Positions 8,505 through 16,291 of a stretch of 64,000 nucleotides of DNA are shown piece by piece (position 1 is the stretch's first letter; each line of letters begins with the position of its first letter). A program made the position numbers and the translations under genes. The notes under the pieces are model-generated. The model was not told the DNA's origin, searched no databases, and was given only the letters and a program-made list of their open reading frames with translations. Origin of the DNA: Roseovarius salinarum (GTDB taxonomy: Bacteria; Pseudomonadota; Alphaproteobacteria; Rhodobacterales; Rhodobacteraceae); assembly GCF_002834145.1 (NCBI RefSeq), contig NZ_PHNT01000004.1, forward strand, positions 62,001 through 126,000, written 5' to 3'.

Positions 8505-8981
8505 TCAGTGTGACCGGTCGATGTCGCCGACGGCAAGCACCGGCGCGGCGTCGATCTCCTCGGCGTCGAGCATGGCCGCGACCTTCTCGAGAACCGCGAC
8601 GATCATCGCCTGTTCCCAGTCGTCCAGCGCCTCGAACTGCTTGACGTAGCGCTGTTGCAGCGCGTCGGGCGCGGCCTTGACCTTGTGACGGCCGTCCTCG
8701 GTGATCTCCAGCCGGGTCTGGCGCCGGTCACGTTCCGACCGCGTGCGCGTGAGCAGCCCCTTGCGCTCCAGCTTCTTGATCAGCGCGGACACGGTGGCCT
8801 GCGTGACCCCCATCCGGGTCGACAGCTCGGTCGGGGTCGCGTGGCCCTTTTCCGAGACGATCTGAAGCACCCGTAACTGGACCGAGGTCAACCCCGCCTC
8901 GCGCGCGAGGTCACGGGCGTACATCTCGGTGGCGCGCAGGATGCGCCGCAGGGCGATAAGGCTGACATCTGTGCGGTCCAT
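8505..8981 (-). CDS. MarR-family regulator, probable EctR
   Basis: A 158-residue winged-helix regulator. The MarR core is clear: TSVQLRVLQIVSEKGHATPTELSTRMGV, recognition helix TQATVSALIKKLERKG, then the wing LTRTRSERDRRQTRLEITEDG. GAGGAG sits 7 nt before the ATG at 8981. It is divergent from ectABC-ask with a 256-bp shared upstream region; in several halophilic bacteria a MarR protein called EctR holds this position and represses ect. I infer the same role here. MarR proteins bind small ligands, but the signal is not visible. Confidence 0.85.
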   Translation of the reverse strand: MDRTDVSLIALRRILRATEMYARDLAREAGLTSVQLRVLQIVSEKGHATPTELSTRMGVTQATVSALIKKLERKGLLTRTRSERDRRQTRLEITEDGRHKVKAAPDALQQRYVKQFEALDDWEQAMIVAVLEKVAAMLDAEEIDAAPVLAVGDIDRSH

Positions 8982-9183
8982 GGCGTGCTCCTCGGCGAGA
9001 CCGCAACAATTTAGCGTATTCCGCGCCGGGCGCAATCCTCGACGCGACCGGTGCCGAACCCGGTGGCGCACAAAGCCTTAGTCCGAATGAAGCAGTTTCC
9101 GGGCAGTATCGTGAACCATACTAAGGACATTAATACGTAAATAGCGCGCTATCGCGGGTCGGGGAAGAATATTACTTAGCCTA

Positions 9184-9211
9184 TTGAAAAATTATGCGCG
9201 CCCCTTATACT
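9184..9211 (+). promoter_or_regulatory. ectA promoter, sigma70-like
   Basis: TTGAAA (9184-9189) and TATACT (9206-9211) are near-consensus -35 and -10 boxes 16 bp apart, ending 26 bp before the GTG of ectA. The surrounding stretch is the AT-richest piece of the cyd-ect region. The TTG of the -35 box happens to be in frame with ectA but is not a sensible start. Upstream, CCTTAGT (9076-9082) and ACTAAGG (9120-9126) form an inverted pair that might be regulatory. Confidence 0.7.
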
Positions 9212-9237
9212 ATGCTCAACGAAGCAACAAGGGACCT

Positions 9238-9774
9238 GTGACAGTGCATAGCATTCAGGGATCGAAAACCGACTCGCCGATCGTCTTGCGCAAACCCGAC
9301 CGCGAAGACGGCTCCGCCATCTGGGACCTGATCGCGGCGTGCCATCCGCTCGACGAGAACTCGATGTACTGCAACCTCATCCAGTGCGATCACTTCCGCG
9401 ACACCTGCGTGCTTGCGGAGATCGACGGCGAACCGGTCGGCTGGATCTCGGCCTACGTCATGCCGCAGGATCCCGAGACGCTTTTCGTCTGGCAGGTCGC
9501 CGTGTCCGAGAAGGCACGTGGCCGGGGGCTGGGCACGCGCATGCTGTCCGAGTTGTTCGCCCGCGATGCCTGCGAGGGCGTCACGCGCCTGCAGACGACG
9601 ATCACGATTTCCAACGATGCCTCCTGGGCCCTGTTCGGGCGCTTCGCCCGCGCACAGGGCGGCAAGCTGCGCAGCGAGCCGCACTATACCCGCGAGGATC
9701 ACTTCGACGGTCGCCACGCCACCGAGCACATGGTGACCATCGAATTCGCCAAGGCGCTCGAGCGCGCCGCCTGA
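9238..9774 (+). CDS. ectA: L-2,4-diaminobutyrate acetyltransferase EctA
   Basis: Second step of ectoine synthesis: acetyl-CoA dependent N-gamma-acetylation of diaminobutyrate. From the GTG at 9238 the protein has 178 residues, the usual EctA length. The GNAT fold is seen in the block ENSMYCNLIQCDHF typical of EctA, the VAVSEKARGRGLGTRML acetyl-CoA loop (motif A, R/Q-x-x-G-x-G/A) and the LQTTITISNDASWALF block. AAGGGA precedes the GTG by about 6 nt. It opens the ectABC-ask operon and is preceded by a strong promoter. Confidence 0.93.
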   Translation: MTVHSIQGSKTDSPIVLRKPDREDGSAIWDLIAACHPLDENSMYCNLIQCDHFRDTCVLAEIDGEPVGWISAYVMPQDPETLFVWQVAVSEKARGRGLGTRMLSELFARDACEGVTRLQTTITISNDASWALFGRFARAQGGKLRSEPHYTREDHFDGRHATEHMVTIEFAKALERAA

Positions 9775-9824
9775 CACCGGGCCGCCCGCGCCGCGCCTTA
9801 ACTCTCCCAGAACGAGGAATAATC

Positions 9825-11114
9825 ATGTCGACTGACACGTCAGCCGAAATCGCAATCTTCGACCGTCGCGAATCCGAAGCGCGCAGCTACTGCCGCGGGA
9901 TGCAGTCGGTCTTCACCAAGGCCCAGGGCTCCGAGATGACGGATGCCGACGGGCGCAGCTACATCGACTTTCTGGCGGGGTGTTCCTCGCTGAACTACGG
10001 GCACAACGACCCGGACATGAAGGCCGCGCTGATGGATCACATCGCCGGCGACGGCATCGCGCACGGCCTTGACCTGCACACCGAGACCAAGGCGGGCTTC
10101 CTGAACGCTTTCGAGGAGCACATCCTCAAGCCGCGCGACATGGATCACCGCGTGATGTTCACCGGCCCCACCGGCGCCAACGCCGTCGAGGCCGCGATGA
10201 AGATCGCCCGCAAGGTCACTGGGCGCAACAACATCATCGCCTTCACCAACGGTTTCCACGGCGTCACCCTGGGTGCGTTGTCGGCCACGGCCAACGGCTA
10301 TCACCGCGGGGGTGCCGGCACGACGCTGGACGGTGTCACCCGCATGCCCTTCGACGGGTACATGGGTTCGGGCTGCGACACGACGAAGTTACTCGAGGCG
10401 ATGCTGACCGACGGGTCCAGCGGCATGGACGCGCCGGCCGCGATCATGCTGGAAACCGTTCAGGGCGAGGGCGGCCTGAATGCGGCGGATCCGGAATGGA
10501 TCAAGCGCGTGGCCGAGCTGGCCCACGAACACGGGGCCCTGCTGATCGTGGACGACATCCAGGCCGGGTGCGGCCGCACGGGCAGCTTCTTCTCGTTCGA
10601 GGAGATGGGCATCATGCCCGACATCGTGACCATGGCGAAATCGGTTTCCGGCTTCGGCCTGCCGATGGCGCTGACGCTGGTGCGCCCCGAGTACGACATC
10701 TTCGGCCCGGCCGAGCACAACGGGACGTTCCGCGGCAACACGCACGCCTTCGTCACCGCGCGCGTCGCGATCGAGAAATTCTGGTCCGACGACAGCTTCC
10801 AGAAGGAAATCGGTGAAAAGGCCGACATGCTCGAGCAGTCGCTGGAGCAACTGGCCCAGATGGTGCCGGGCGCCTTCCTGAAGGGCCGCGGCATGATGCG
10901 CGGCGTGGACGTGGGCACCGGAGAGCTGGCCGAGGCGATCTGCGGCCGCGCCTTCGAGAAGGGACTGGTGATCGAGACCTCGGGATCCGACGACCAGGTG
11001 GTCAAGGTGCTCGCGCCGCTGACCACCCCGAAGGAAACCTTCCGCAAGGGTCTCAACATTCTTCTGGACGCCGCGCGCGACGTGACGGCCCAGGCCAAGT
11101 TCGCGGCGGAGTGA
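9825..11114 (+). CDS. ectB: diaminobutyrate--2-oxoglutarate transaminase EctB
   Basis: First committed step of ectoine synthesis: PLP-dependent amino transfer from glutamate to aspartate-4-semialdehyde, giving 2,4-diaminobutyrate. The 429-residue chain is a class III aminotransferase, with MFTGPTGANAVEAAMKIARK for cofactor phosphate binding, the D in IVDDIQAGCGRTG, and the PLP lysine K272 in MAKSVSGFG. GAGGAA lies before the ATG. The gene follows ectA after 50 nt and precedes ectC by 4 nt. Confidence 0.95.
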   Translation: MSTDTSAEIAIFDRRESEARSYCRGMQSVFTKAQGSEMTDADGRSYIDFLAGCSSLNYGHNDPDMKAALMDHIAGDGIAHGLDLHTETKAGFLNAFEEHILKPRDMDHRVMFTGPTGANAVEAAMKIARKVTGRNNIIAFTNGFHGVTLGALSATANGYHRGGAGTTLDGVTRMPFDGYMGSGCDTTKLLEAMLTDGSSGMDAPAAIMLETVQGEGGLNAADPEWIKRVAELAHEHGALLIVDDIQAGCGRTGSFFSFEEMGIMPDIVTMAKSVSGFGLPMALTLVRPEYDIFGPAEHNGTFRGNTHAFVTARVAIEKFWSDDSFQKEIGEKADMLEQSLEQLAQMVPGAFLKGRGMMRGVDVGTGELAEAICGRAFEKGLVIETSGSDDQVVKVLAPLTTPKETFRKGLNILLDAARDVTAQAKFAAE

Positions 11115-11118
11115 CCCG

Positions 11119-11511
11119 ATGATCGTACGTGATTTCGACGACGTGGTGGAACAGGGTGGCGCGGTCTCCGACGCGCACTGGACCTCGGTACGCATGTTGC
11201 TGGCCGATGACGGGATGGGCTTTTCGTTCCACATCACCTTCCTCGAGGCCGGCTCCGAGCACACATTCGAGTACAAGAACCACCTCGAAAACGTCTACTG
11301 CGTCCAGGGCAAGGGGTCGATCACCGACCACGCCACAGGCGAGACGCACGCGATCAAGCCGGGGACGATGTACGCGCTCAACGAGCACGACCGTCACACC
11401 CTGCGTGCCGACGAGGAACTCGTCATGGCGTGCGTCTTCAACCCGCCGGTCACCGGCAGGGAGGTCCACCGCGAGGATGGCTCCTATGCCGCGCCGGACG
11501 ACATGAAATGA
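11119..11511 (+). CDS. ectC: ectoine synthase EctC
   Basis: A 130-residue cupin enzyme that closes N-gamma-acetyl-diaminobutyrate into ectoine. Recognisable EctC blocks are the N-terminal MIVRDFDD, the iron-binding cupin segment FEYKNHLENVYCVQGKGSI, and KPGTMYALNEHDRHTLRA. The length is that of the family. No ectD hydroxylase follows, so ectoine rather than hydroxyectoine is the expected product from this locus. Confidence 0.95.
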   Translation: MIVRDFDDVVEQGGAVSDAHWTSVRMLLADDGMGFSFHITFLEAGSEHTFEYKNHLENVYCVQGKGSITDHATGETHAIKPGTMYALNEHDRHTLRADEELVMACVFNPPVTGREVHREDGSYAAPDDMK

Positions 11512-11552
11512 GCAGAGGCGCCCGGCAGCGCGCCTGACCGGGTGAGACACAG

Positions 11553-12998
11553 TTGGATTTTCAGAACCATACCGTGGAAAAGATCGGCGGCACCTCGATG
11601 TCGCGGCTGGACGAGCTGCTGAAAACGCTGTTCGTCCGTGACACGGACAAGGAAACCTACAACCGCATCTTCGTCGTGTCCGCCTTCGGCGGGATCACCG
11701 ACAAGCTGCTGGAACACAAGAAGACGGACGAGCCGGGCGTCTACGCCCGCTTCGCCAACGAGGAGGACGATCACGGCTGGCTCGACGCGCTGTCCGAGGT
11801 CGGCCATGCCATGCGCGCGGCCCACCAGGACATCCTGGCCCACCAGGCCGATCGCAGCGATGCCGACGACTTCGTGCGCGACCGCGTCGAAGGTGTGCGA
11901 AGCTGCCTGATGGACCTTCAGCGCCTGTGTTCCTACGGCCATTTCCGGCTGTCGCAGCACATGATGTTGACCCGCGAACTGCTGTCGGCGCTGGGCGAGG
12001 CGCACTCGGCCTATGTCGCCGTTCTCGCGCTGCGCCGCGAGGGCGTGAACGCACGGTTCGTGGACCTGTCGGGCTGGCGCGACGAGCGCGAACTCGACCT
12101 CGACGCACGCATCCGCGACGGGTTCGACGGCGTCGACCTGGAAACCGAACTGCCGATCGTCACCGGCTACGCGCAGTGCGCGGAGGGCCTGATGCGCGAA
12201 TTCGACCGCGGCTATTCCGAGGTCACCTTCAGCCGTATCGCAGCCCTGACGGCCGCGCGCGAGGCGATCATCCACAAGGAGTTCCACCTCTCGTCGGCCG
12301 ACCCGAAGCTGGTCAGCGGCGGGCGCGTGCGCAAGCTGGGGCACACCAACTACGACGTGGCCGACCAGCTGTCCAACCTCGGGATGGAGGCCATCCACCC
12401 CAAGGCGGCCAAGACGCTGCGCCACTCGGACGTGCCGCTGCGCGTGACCAACGCCTTCGAGCCGCACGACCCCGGCACGCTGATCGACGATTGCCCGGCC
12501 GACACGCCGGGTGCCGAGATCGTCACCGGCCTCGATGTCCGCGCGCTGGAGCTGTTCGAGCAGGACATGGTCGGCGTGAAGGGCTACGACGCGGCCATCC
12601 TCGAGGTGCTGACGCGGCACGGTGTGCGCATCGTCTCGAAGACCTCGAACGCCAACACGATCACGCACTACGTCGACGCGCCCCTGCGCGCCGTGCGCCG
12701 TGTCGAGAAGGACCTGAACACGCTCTACCCGAATGCCGAGCTGGCGGTGCGGCCGATGTCCATCGCTTCGGTCATCGGGCGCGACCTGAAGGGCCTCAAC
12801 GTCCTGGGCGAAGGTCTGAAGGCGCTGGCCGCGGCGGATATCGAGGTTCTGGGCGCGCACCAGACGACGCGTTCCGTGGACGTGCAGTTCGCCGTGCCGC
12901 GGGAGTCGCATGACGCCGCGATCGGGGCGCTGCACGCCGCGCTGGTGCCGCAGGAGCCCGCCGAGACGCCCGAGGCGCCCGCCGCGAAGGCCGCCTGA
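11553..12998 (+). CDS. ask: ectoine-specific aspartate kinase (Ask_Ect), TTG start
   Basis: Dedicated aspartokinase that phosphorylates aspartate and supplies the semialdehyde for EctB. The 481-residue product carries the kinase phosphate-binding motif VEKIGGTSMS at its extreme N-terminus, a mid-domain with SSADPKLVSGG, and C-terminal ACT-like repeats (LDVRALELFEQDM, then IEVLGAHQTTRSVDVQF). The motif decides the start: the first ATG (11598) would cut into KIGGTS, and an in-frame stop lies at 11535, leaving TTG 11553 with GGTGAG about 7 nt upstream. Gene order ectABC-ask is typical of marine and halophilic proteobacteria. The ala/pro-rich tail is poorly conserved. Confidence 0.92.
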   Translation: MDFQNHTVEKIGGTSMSRLDELLKTLFVRDTDKETYNRIFVVSAFGGITDKLLEHKKTDEPGVYARFANEEDDHGWLDALSEVGHAMRAAHQDILAHQADRSDADDFVRDRVEGVRSCLMDLQRLCSYGHFRLSQHMMLTRELLSALGEAHSAYVAVLALRREGVNARFVDLSGWRDERELDLDARIRDGFDGVDLETELPIVTGYAQCAEGLMREFDRGYSEVTFSRIAALTAAREAIIHKEFHLSSADPKLVSGGRVRKLGHTNYDVADQLSNLGMEAIHPKAAKTLRHSDVPLRVTNAFEPHDPGTLIDDCPADTPGAEIVTGLDVRALELFEQDMVGVKGYDAAILEVLTRHGVRIVSKTSNANTITHYVDAPLRAVRRVEKDLNTLYPNAELAVRPMSIASVIGRDLKGLNVLGEGLKALAAADIEVLGAHQTTRSVDVQFAVPRESHDAAIGALHAALVPQEPAETPEAPAAKAA

Positions 12999-13029
12999 CA
13001 ACCCGACTGCGGGATTGACATGAATGATG

Positions 13030-13060
13030 CGCCGCCGGCCTGCGGGCCGGCGGCGTTTTT
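13030..13060 (+). terminator. terminator of the ectABC-ask operon
   Basis: A perfect 11-bp stem, CGCCGCCGGCC paired with GGCCGGCGGCG around a TGCG loop, followed immediately by TTTTT: a textbook intrinsic terminator, 32 nt after the ask stop. Confidence 0.93.
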
Positions 13061-13095
13061 CGTGCGGGGTCGGTCGCGTTCGGGACTCGACATTT

Positions 13096-13123
13096 GAATA
13101 CCGATTGTATACGTCATGTATTC
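13096..13123. promoter_or_regulatory. GntR operator, symmetric triple element
   Basis: GAATAC-N5-GTATAC-N5-GTATTC: the outer hexamers are inverted copies of each other and the inner hexamer is its own palindrome centred on the same axis (13109.5). The centre resembles the TTGTATAC core known for FCD-type GntR regulators. It ends 2 nt before the AAGGAG of the gntR gene, so the product probably represses its own operon. Confidence 0.75.
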
Positions 13124-13136
13124 GAAAGGAGTTGCC

Positions 13137-13841
13137 ATGACGACCGACCGCAAGACAGACTGCCTCGAAGACCTGCGCATGCGCATACTGCGGCAGGACA
13201 TCGCGCCGGGCGCGGACCTCGACGAGACACAGCTTTGCAAGGAATACGGCATCTCGCGCACGCCGATGCGCGAAATATTCCAGCGGCTCGGAGGCGAAGG
13301 GTACCTCGTGCGTGCCCAGAACCGCACGGCCAAGGTCGCATCGATGGACATCGCCACCATGCGGATGTTCTTCCAGACAGCGCCCCTGGTCTATGCCAAC
13401 ATCGCGCGGCTGGCGGCCGAGAACCGGCGCAGCGACGAGATCGCGACGCTTGCACGGATCCAGGACGGCTTCCGCGCCGCCACGGCCAAGGGTGACGCGG
13501 GCGAGGCGGCGATCCTGAACCATCGGTTCCACCTGCAGATCGGCGAGATGGCCCACAACCCTTACCTGCTGCCCAGCCTCAAGCGGATGCTGATCGACCA
13601 CACCCGGCTGAGCCAGACGTTCTATCGCCCCGCCTCCGCCGACGAGAAGCTGCGCGTGGCGAAGGCCTGCGAACAGCACGACGCGATGATCACGGCGATC
13701 GAGCGGCAGGAACCCAGCCTCGCCGTGGAACTCACGCTGGAACACTGGGACCTGTCGCGCGACCGGCTCGAACGGTTCGTGTCGCCCGATCCCTTGCCCG
13801 TCGACGTGGTTGCGATGAAGGAACGTCGGGATGCGCTTTGA
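13137..13841 (+). CDS. GntR-family regulator (FCD/FadR subfamily)
   Basis: A 234-residue repressor-type regulator. The N-terminal winged helix is seen in LRMRILRQDIAPGADLDETQLCKEYGISRTPMREIFQRLGGEGYL (residues about 15-60), with the family hallmark SRTPMRE. The all-helical FCD ligand domain follows, with metal-site histidines in NHRFHLQIG and the later EQHDAMITAI block. AAGGAG precedes the ATG by 6 nt. The stop lies inside the next gene (11-nt overlap), so it is the first gene of a five-gene catabolic operon. The effector is presumably a substrate or intermediate of that pathway. Confidence 0.9.
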   Translation: MTTDRKTDCLEDLRMRILRQDIAPGADLDETQLCKEYGISRTPMREIFQRLGGEGYLVRAQNRTAKVASMDIATMRMFFQTAPLVYANIARLAAENRRSDEIATLARIQDGFRAATAKGDAGEAAILNHRFHLQIGEMAHNPYLLPSLKRMLIDHTRLSQTFYRPASADEKLRVAKACEQHDAMITAIERQEPSLAVELTLEHWDLSRDRLERFVSPDPLPVDVVAMKERRDAL

Positions 13842-14739
13842 AGGTATCTGGACGCCCGTCGTCACCCCCTACCAAGAGGATTTCAGCCTCGACCGCGCGG
13901 CCCTGGCCGACACGGTCGAACACCTGATCGGGGCGGGGGTGCACGGGCTGATCCTTGCCGGTACAACCGGCGAATACTACGCCCAGACGCCACAGGAACG
14001 CGTCGAGATGATGGGCGAGATGGCCGGTCTGGTGAAGGGGCGCGTGCCGCTGGTCATCGGCACCGGCGCCATGCGCACCGAGGACAGCATTGCCTATGCC
14101 GAGGCCGCCAAGGCCGCCGGCGCCGACGCGATCCTGATCGCCACGCCGCCCTACGCCTGCCCCACGGGGCGCGAGATCGCGCTTCACGCGCTGGCGGTGG
14201 ACCGCGCGGCGAACCTGCCGGTCATCCTCTACAACTACCCCGACCGGATGGGCGCCATGATGGACGAGGCGTGCCTCGACCGGCTGGGCCGCTCGCCCAA
14301 TTTCGCCGCGATCAAGGAAAGCTCGGGCGACATCAACCGCGTGCACCTGCTGGCGCGCGATTATCCCCACATCGGGCTGTTGTGCGGCATGGACGACCAG
14401 GCGCTGGAATTCTTCGCCTGGGGCGCGCGCGGCTGGGTCTGCGCGGGCTCGAACTTCGCGCCCGAAGCACACATCGCGCTGTACGAGGCCTGCGCGCTCG
14501 AAGGCGACTTCGACAAGGGCCGCCGGATCATGAAGGCGATGATGCCGCTGATGCGCGTGCTGGAACAGGGCGGCAAGTTCATCCAGTGCATCAAGCACGG
14601 CCTGACCCTGCGCGGCATCCCCGCCGGCCCGCCGCGGCGGCCGCTGCACCCGCTCAACAAGGATGACAAGCGCGCGCTGGAGGAAGTGATCCGCACCATG
14701 AACCGCGCCGTGGCCGACATCACAGGAGAGGCGCAATGA
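13831..14739 (+). CDS. DapA/DHDPS-family aldolase or dehydratase
   Basis: A 302-residue class I lyase of the dihydrodipicolinate synthase superfamily. Hallmarks: the pyruvate/carboxylate-binding GTTGE motif (about residues 44-48), catalytic Tyr134 in LYNYP, and the Schiff-base lysine K162 in IKESSGD. The superfamily includes DHDPS, N-acetylneuraminate lyase, KDG/KDGlc dehydratases and the pyrroline-4-hydroxy-2-carboxylate deaminase of hydroxyproline breakdown. Lysine synthesis is unlikely here because the gene is under a GntR repressor with an aldehyde dehydrogenase, a methyltransferase and an amine oxidase. The exact substrate cannot be read from the sequence. Confidence 0.85.
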   Translation: MRFEGIWTPVVTPYQEDFSLDRAALADTVEHLIGAGVHGLILAGTTGEYYAQTPQERVEMMGEMAGLVKGRVPLVIGTGAMRTEDSIAYAEAAKAAGADAILIATPPYACPTGREIALHALAVDRAANLPVILYNYPDRMGAMMDEACLDRLGRSPNFAAIKESSGDINRVHLLARDYPHIGLLCGMDDQALEFFAWGARGWVCAGSNFAPEAHIALYEACALEGDFDKGRRIMKAMMPLMRVLEQGGKFIQCIKHGLTLRGIPAGPPRRPLHPLNKDDKRALEEVIRTMNRAVADITGEAQ

Positions 14740-16226
14740 CCGATCTTCTCACCCGCGAGGAATACGCGGCCATCGCCGCCGATCTCGATCTGCCCGCCGC
14801 GCCATTCGTCGAGGGAAAGTTCCGCAGCGGCAACGGCCCGGCGATGGACACCCGCAATCCCGCGAGCGGCAAGGTGCTCACGACCCTGAGCACGGCGGAC
14901 AACACCGACGTGGATTTCGCCGTTCAGAAAGCGCGCGAGGCGTTCGAGCGGGGCGACTGGGCGCGCGCGCACCCGTCGGAGCGAAAGGACGTTCTCATCA
15001 AGCTGTGCAAGTACATCACCCGCCGGCGGCACGAGCTGGCGGTGATGGAAAGCCTCGATTCCGGCAAGCCCATCCGCGATTGCGAACTGATCGACGTGCC
15101 CGAGACGATCAACACCCTCAAGTGGCACGCCGAGTTGATCGACAAGATCTACGACCAGACCGGGCCGTCGGGCGACGACGCGGTCAGCATGATCGTGCGC
15201 GAACCCGTCGGCGTGGTCGGCGCCGTGCTGCCGTGGAACTTCCCGCTGATGATGCTGGCGTGGAAAATCGGCCCGGCGCTGGCCGCCGGCAACTCGGTGA
15301 TCGTCAAGCCTGCCGAGCAGACCCCGCTGACTGCGCTGCGCGTGGCCGAACTGGCCCACATGGCCGGCGTGCCGCGCGGCGTGCTGCAGGTACTGCCCGG
15401 CGACGGCCCGCAGGTGGGCGAACCCCTGGGGTTGCACGGCGACGTGGACATGGTCAGCTTTACCGGGTCCACGGAAACCGGCCGGCGGTTCCTGCGCTAT
15501 TCGGCCGACAGCAACCTCAAGAAGGTGGTGCTGGAATGCGGCGGCAAGAACCCGGCGGTTGTGCTGAAGGACGCCGAGAACCTCGACCATGTCGCCGGGC
15601 ACGTGGTGGGTGCCGCCTTCTGGAACATGGGCGAGAACTGCAGCGCCAACAGCCGCCTCATCGTGCACGAGGCGGTGAAGGCCCCGCTGCTGGAGCGCAT
15701 CCTTGCGCGGCTGCGCGACTGGCGCACCGGTGATCCGCTCGATCCCGCGAACCACCTGGGCGCGCTGGTCGATCCCGCGCATTGCGAGAAGGTGCAGGCC
15801 TATCTGACCGGGCAGGCGCTGGCCGGCGGCGCGGCGGAAGGGCCTTTCGTGCCGCCCACGGTCTACGAGGTGGCCGCCGACGACCCCCGCGCGCGGGAGG
15901 AGATCTTCGGCCCCGTATTGTCGGTCATCCCCGTGGCCAGCGATGCCGAGGCGATCGCGCTGGCCAACGACACCGATTACGGGCTGACGGCCAGCGTGTT
16001 TTCCGCGAACGCCCGCCGCGCGCTCCGCGCCGCGCGCGACATCCGCGCGGGCACGGTCACGGTCAACTGCTACGGCGAGGGCGACATCACCACGCCCTTC
16101 GGCGGCATGAAGCAGTCCGGCTTCGGCGGGCGCGACAACGGGATACACGCCCACGACCAGTTCACGGAAATCAAGACGATCTGGATCGACCTGACCGACC
16201 CCGCGGACGGGGACAACCTGGAATGA
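14736..16226 (+). CDS. NAD(P)-dependent aldehyde dehydrogenase
   Basis: A 496-residue soluble ALDH-superfamily enzyme. The cofactor fold carries PWNFPLMML and FTGSTETGR; the general base is Glu267 in LECGGKNP and the catalytic cysteine is Cys302 in GENCSANSR. The C-terminal EEIFGPVLSV and PFGGMKQSGFG blocks are complete. It looks most like the betaine-aldehyde / gamma-glutamyl-aminobutyraldehyde (PuuC) group, which also contains 2-oxoglutarate-semialdehyde dehydrogenases. Its start overlaps the preceding stop by 4 nt. In this operon it probably oxidises the aldehyde made from the lyase or oxidase product. Confidence 0.9.
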   Translation: MTDLLTREEYAAIAADLDLPAAPFVEGKFRSGNGPAMDTRNPASGKVLTTLSTADNTDVDFAVQKAREAFERGDWARAHPSERKDVLIKLCKYITRRRHELAVMESLDSGKPIRDCELIDVPETINTLKWHAELIDKIYDQTGPSGDDAVSMIVREPVGVVGAVLPWNFPLMMLAWKIGPALAAGNSVIVKPAEQTPLTALRVAELAHMAGVPRGVLQVLPGDGPQVGEPLGLHGDVDMVSFTGSTETGRRFLRYSADSNLKKVVLECGGKNPAVVLKDAENLDHVAGHVVGAAFWNMGENCSANSRLIVHEAVKAPLLERILARLRDWRTGDPLDPANHLGALVDPAHCEKVQAYLTGQALAGGAAEGPFVPPTVYEVAADDPRAREEIFGPVLSVIPVASDAEAIALANDTDYGLTASVFSANARRALRAARDIRAGTVTVNCYGEGDITTPFGGMKQSGFGGRDNGIHAHDQFTEIKTIWIDLTDPADGDNLE

Positions 16227-16291
16227 CGCGCGCCCGGCGCACGCTCATCAGCCCCAAGGGCTGATGGGCGAGCCCGGTGCAGGAGGAGTGG

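Noticed and set aside
9184..9237. TTG start at 9184 for EctA
   Set aside because: That TTG is part of a good -35 box; starting at GTG 9238 gives the family's usual length and a ribosome binding site.
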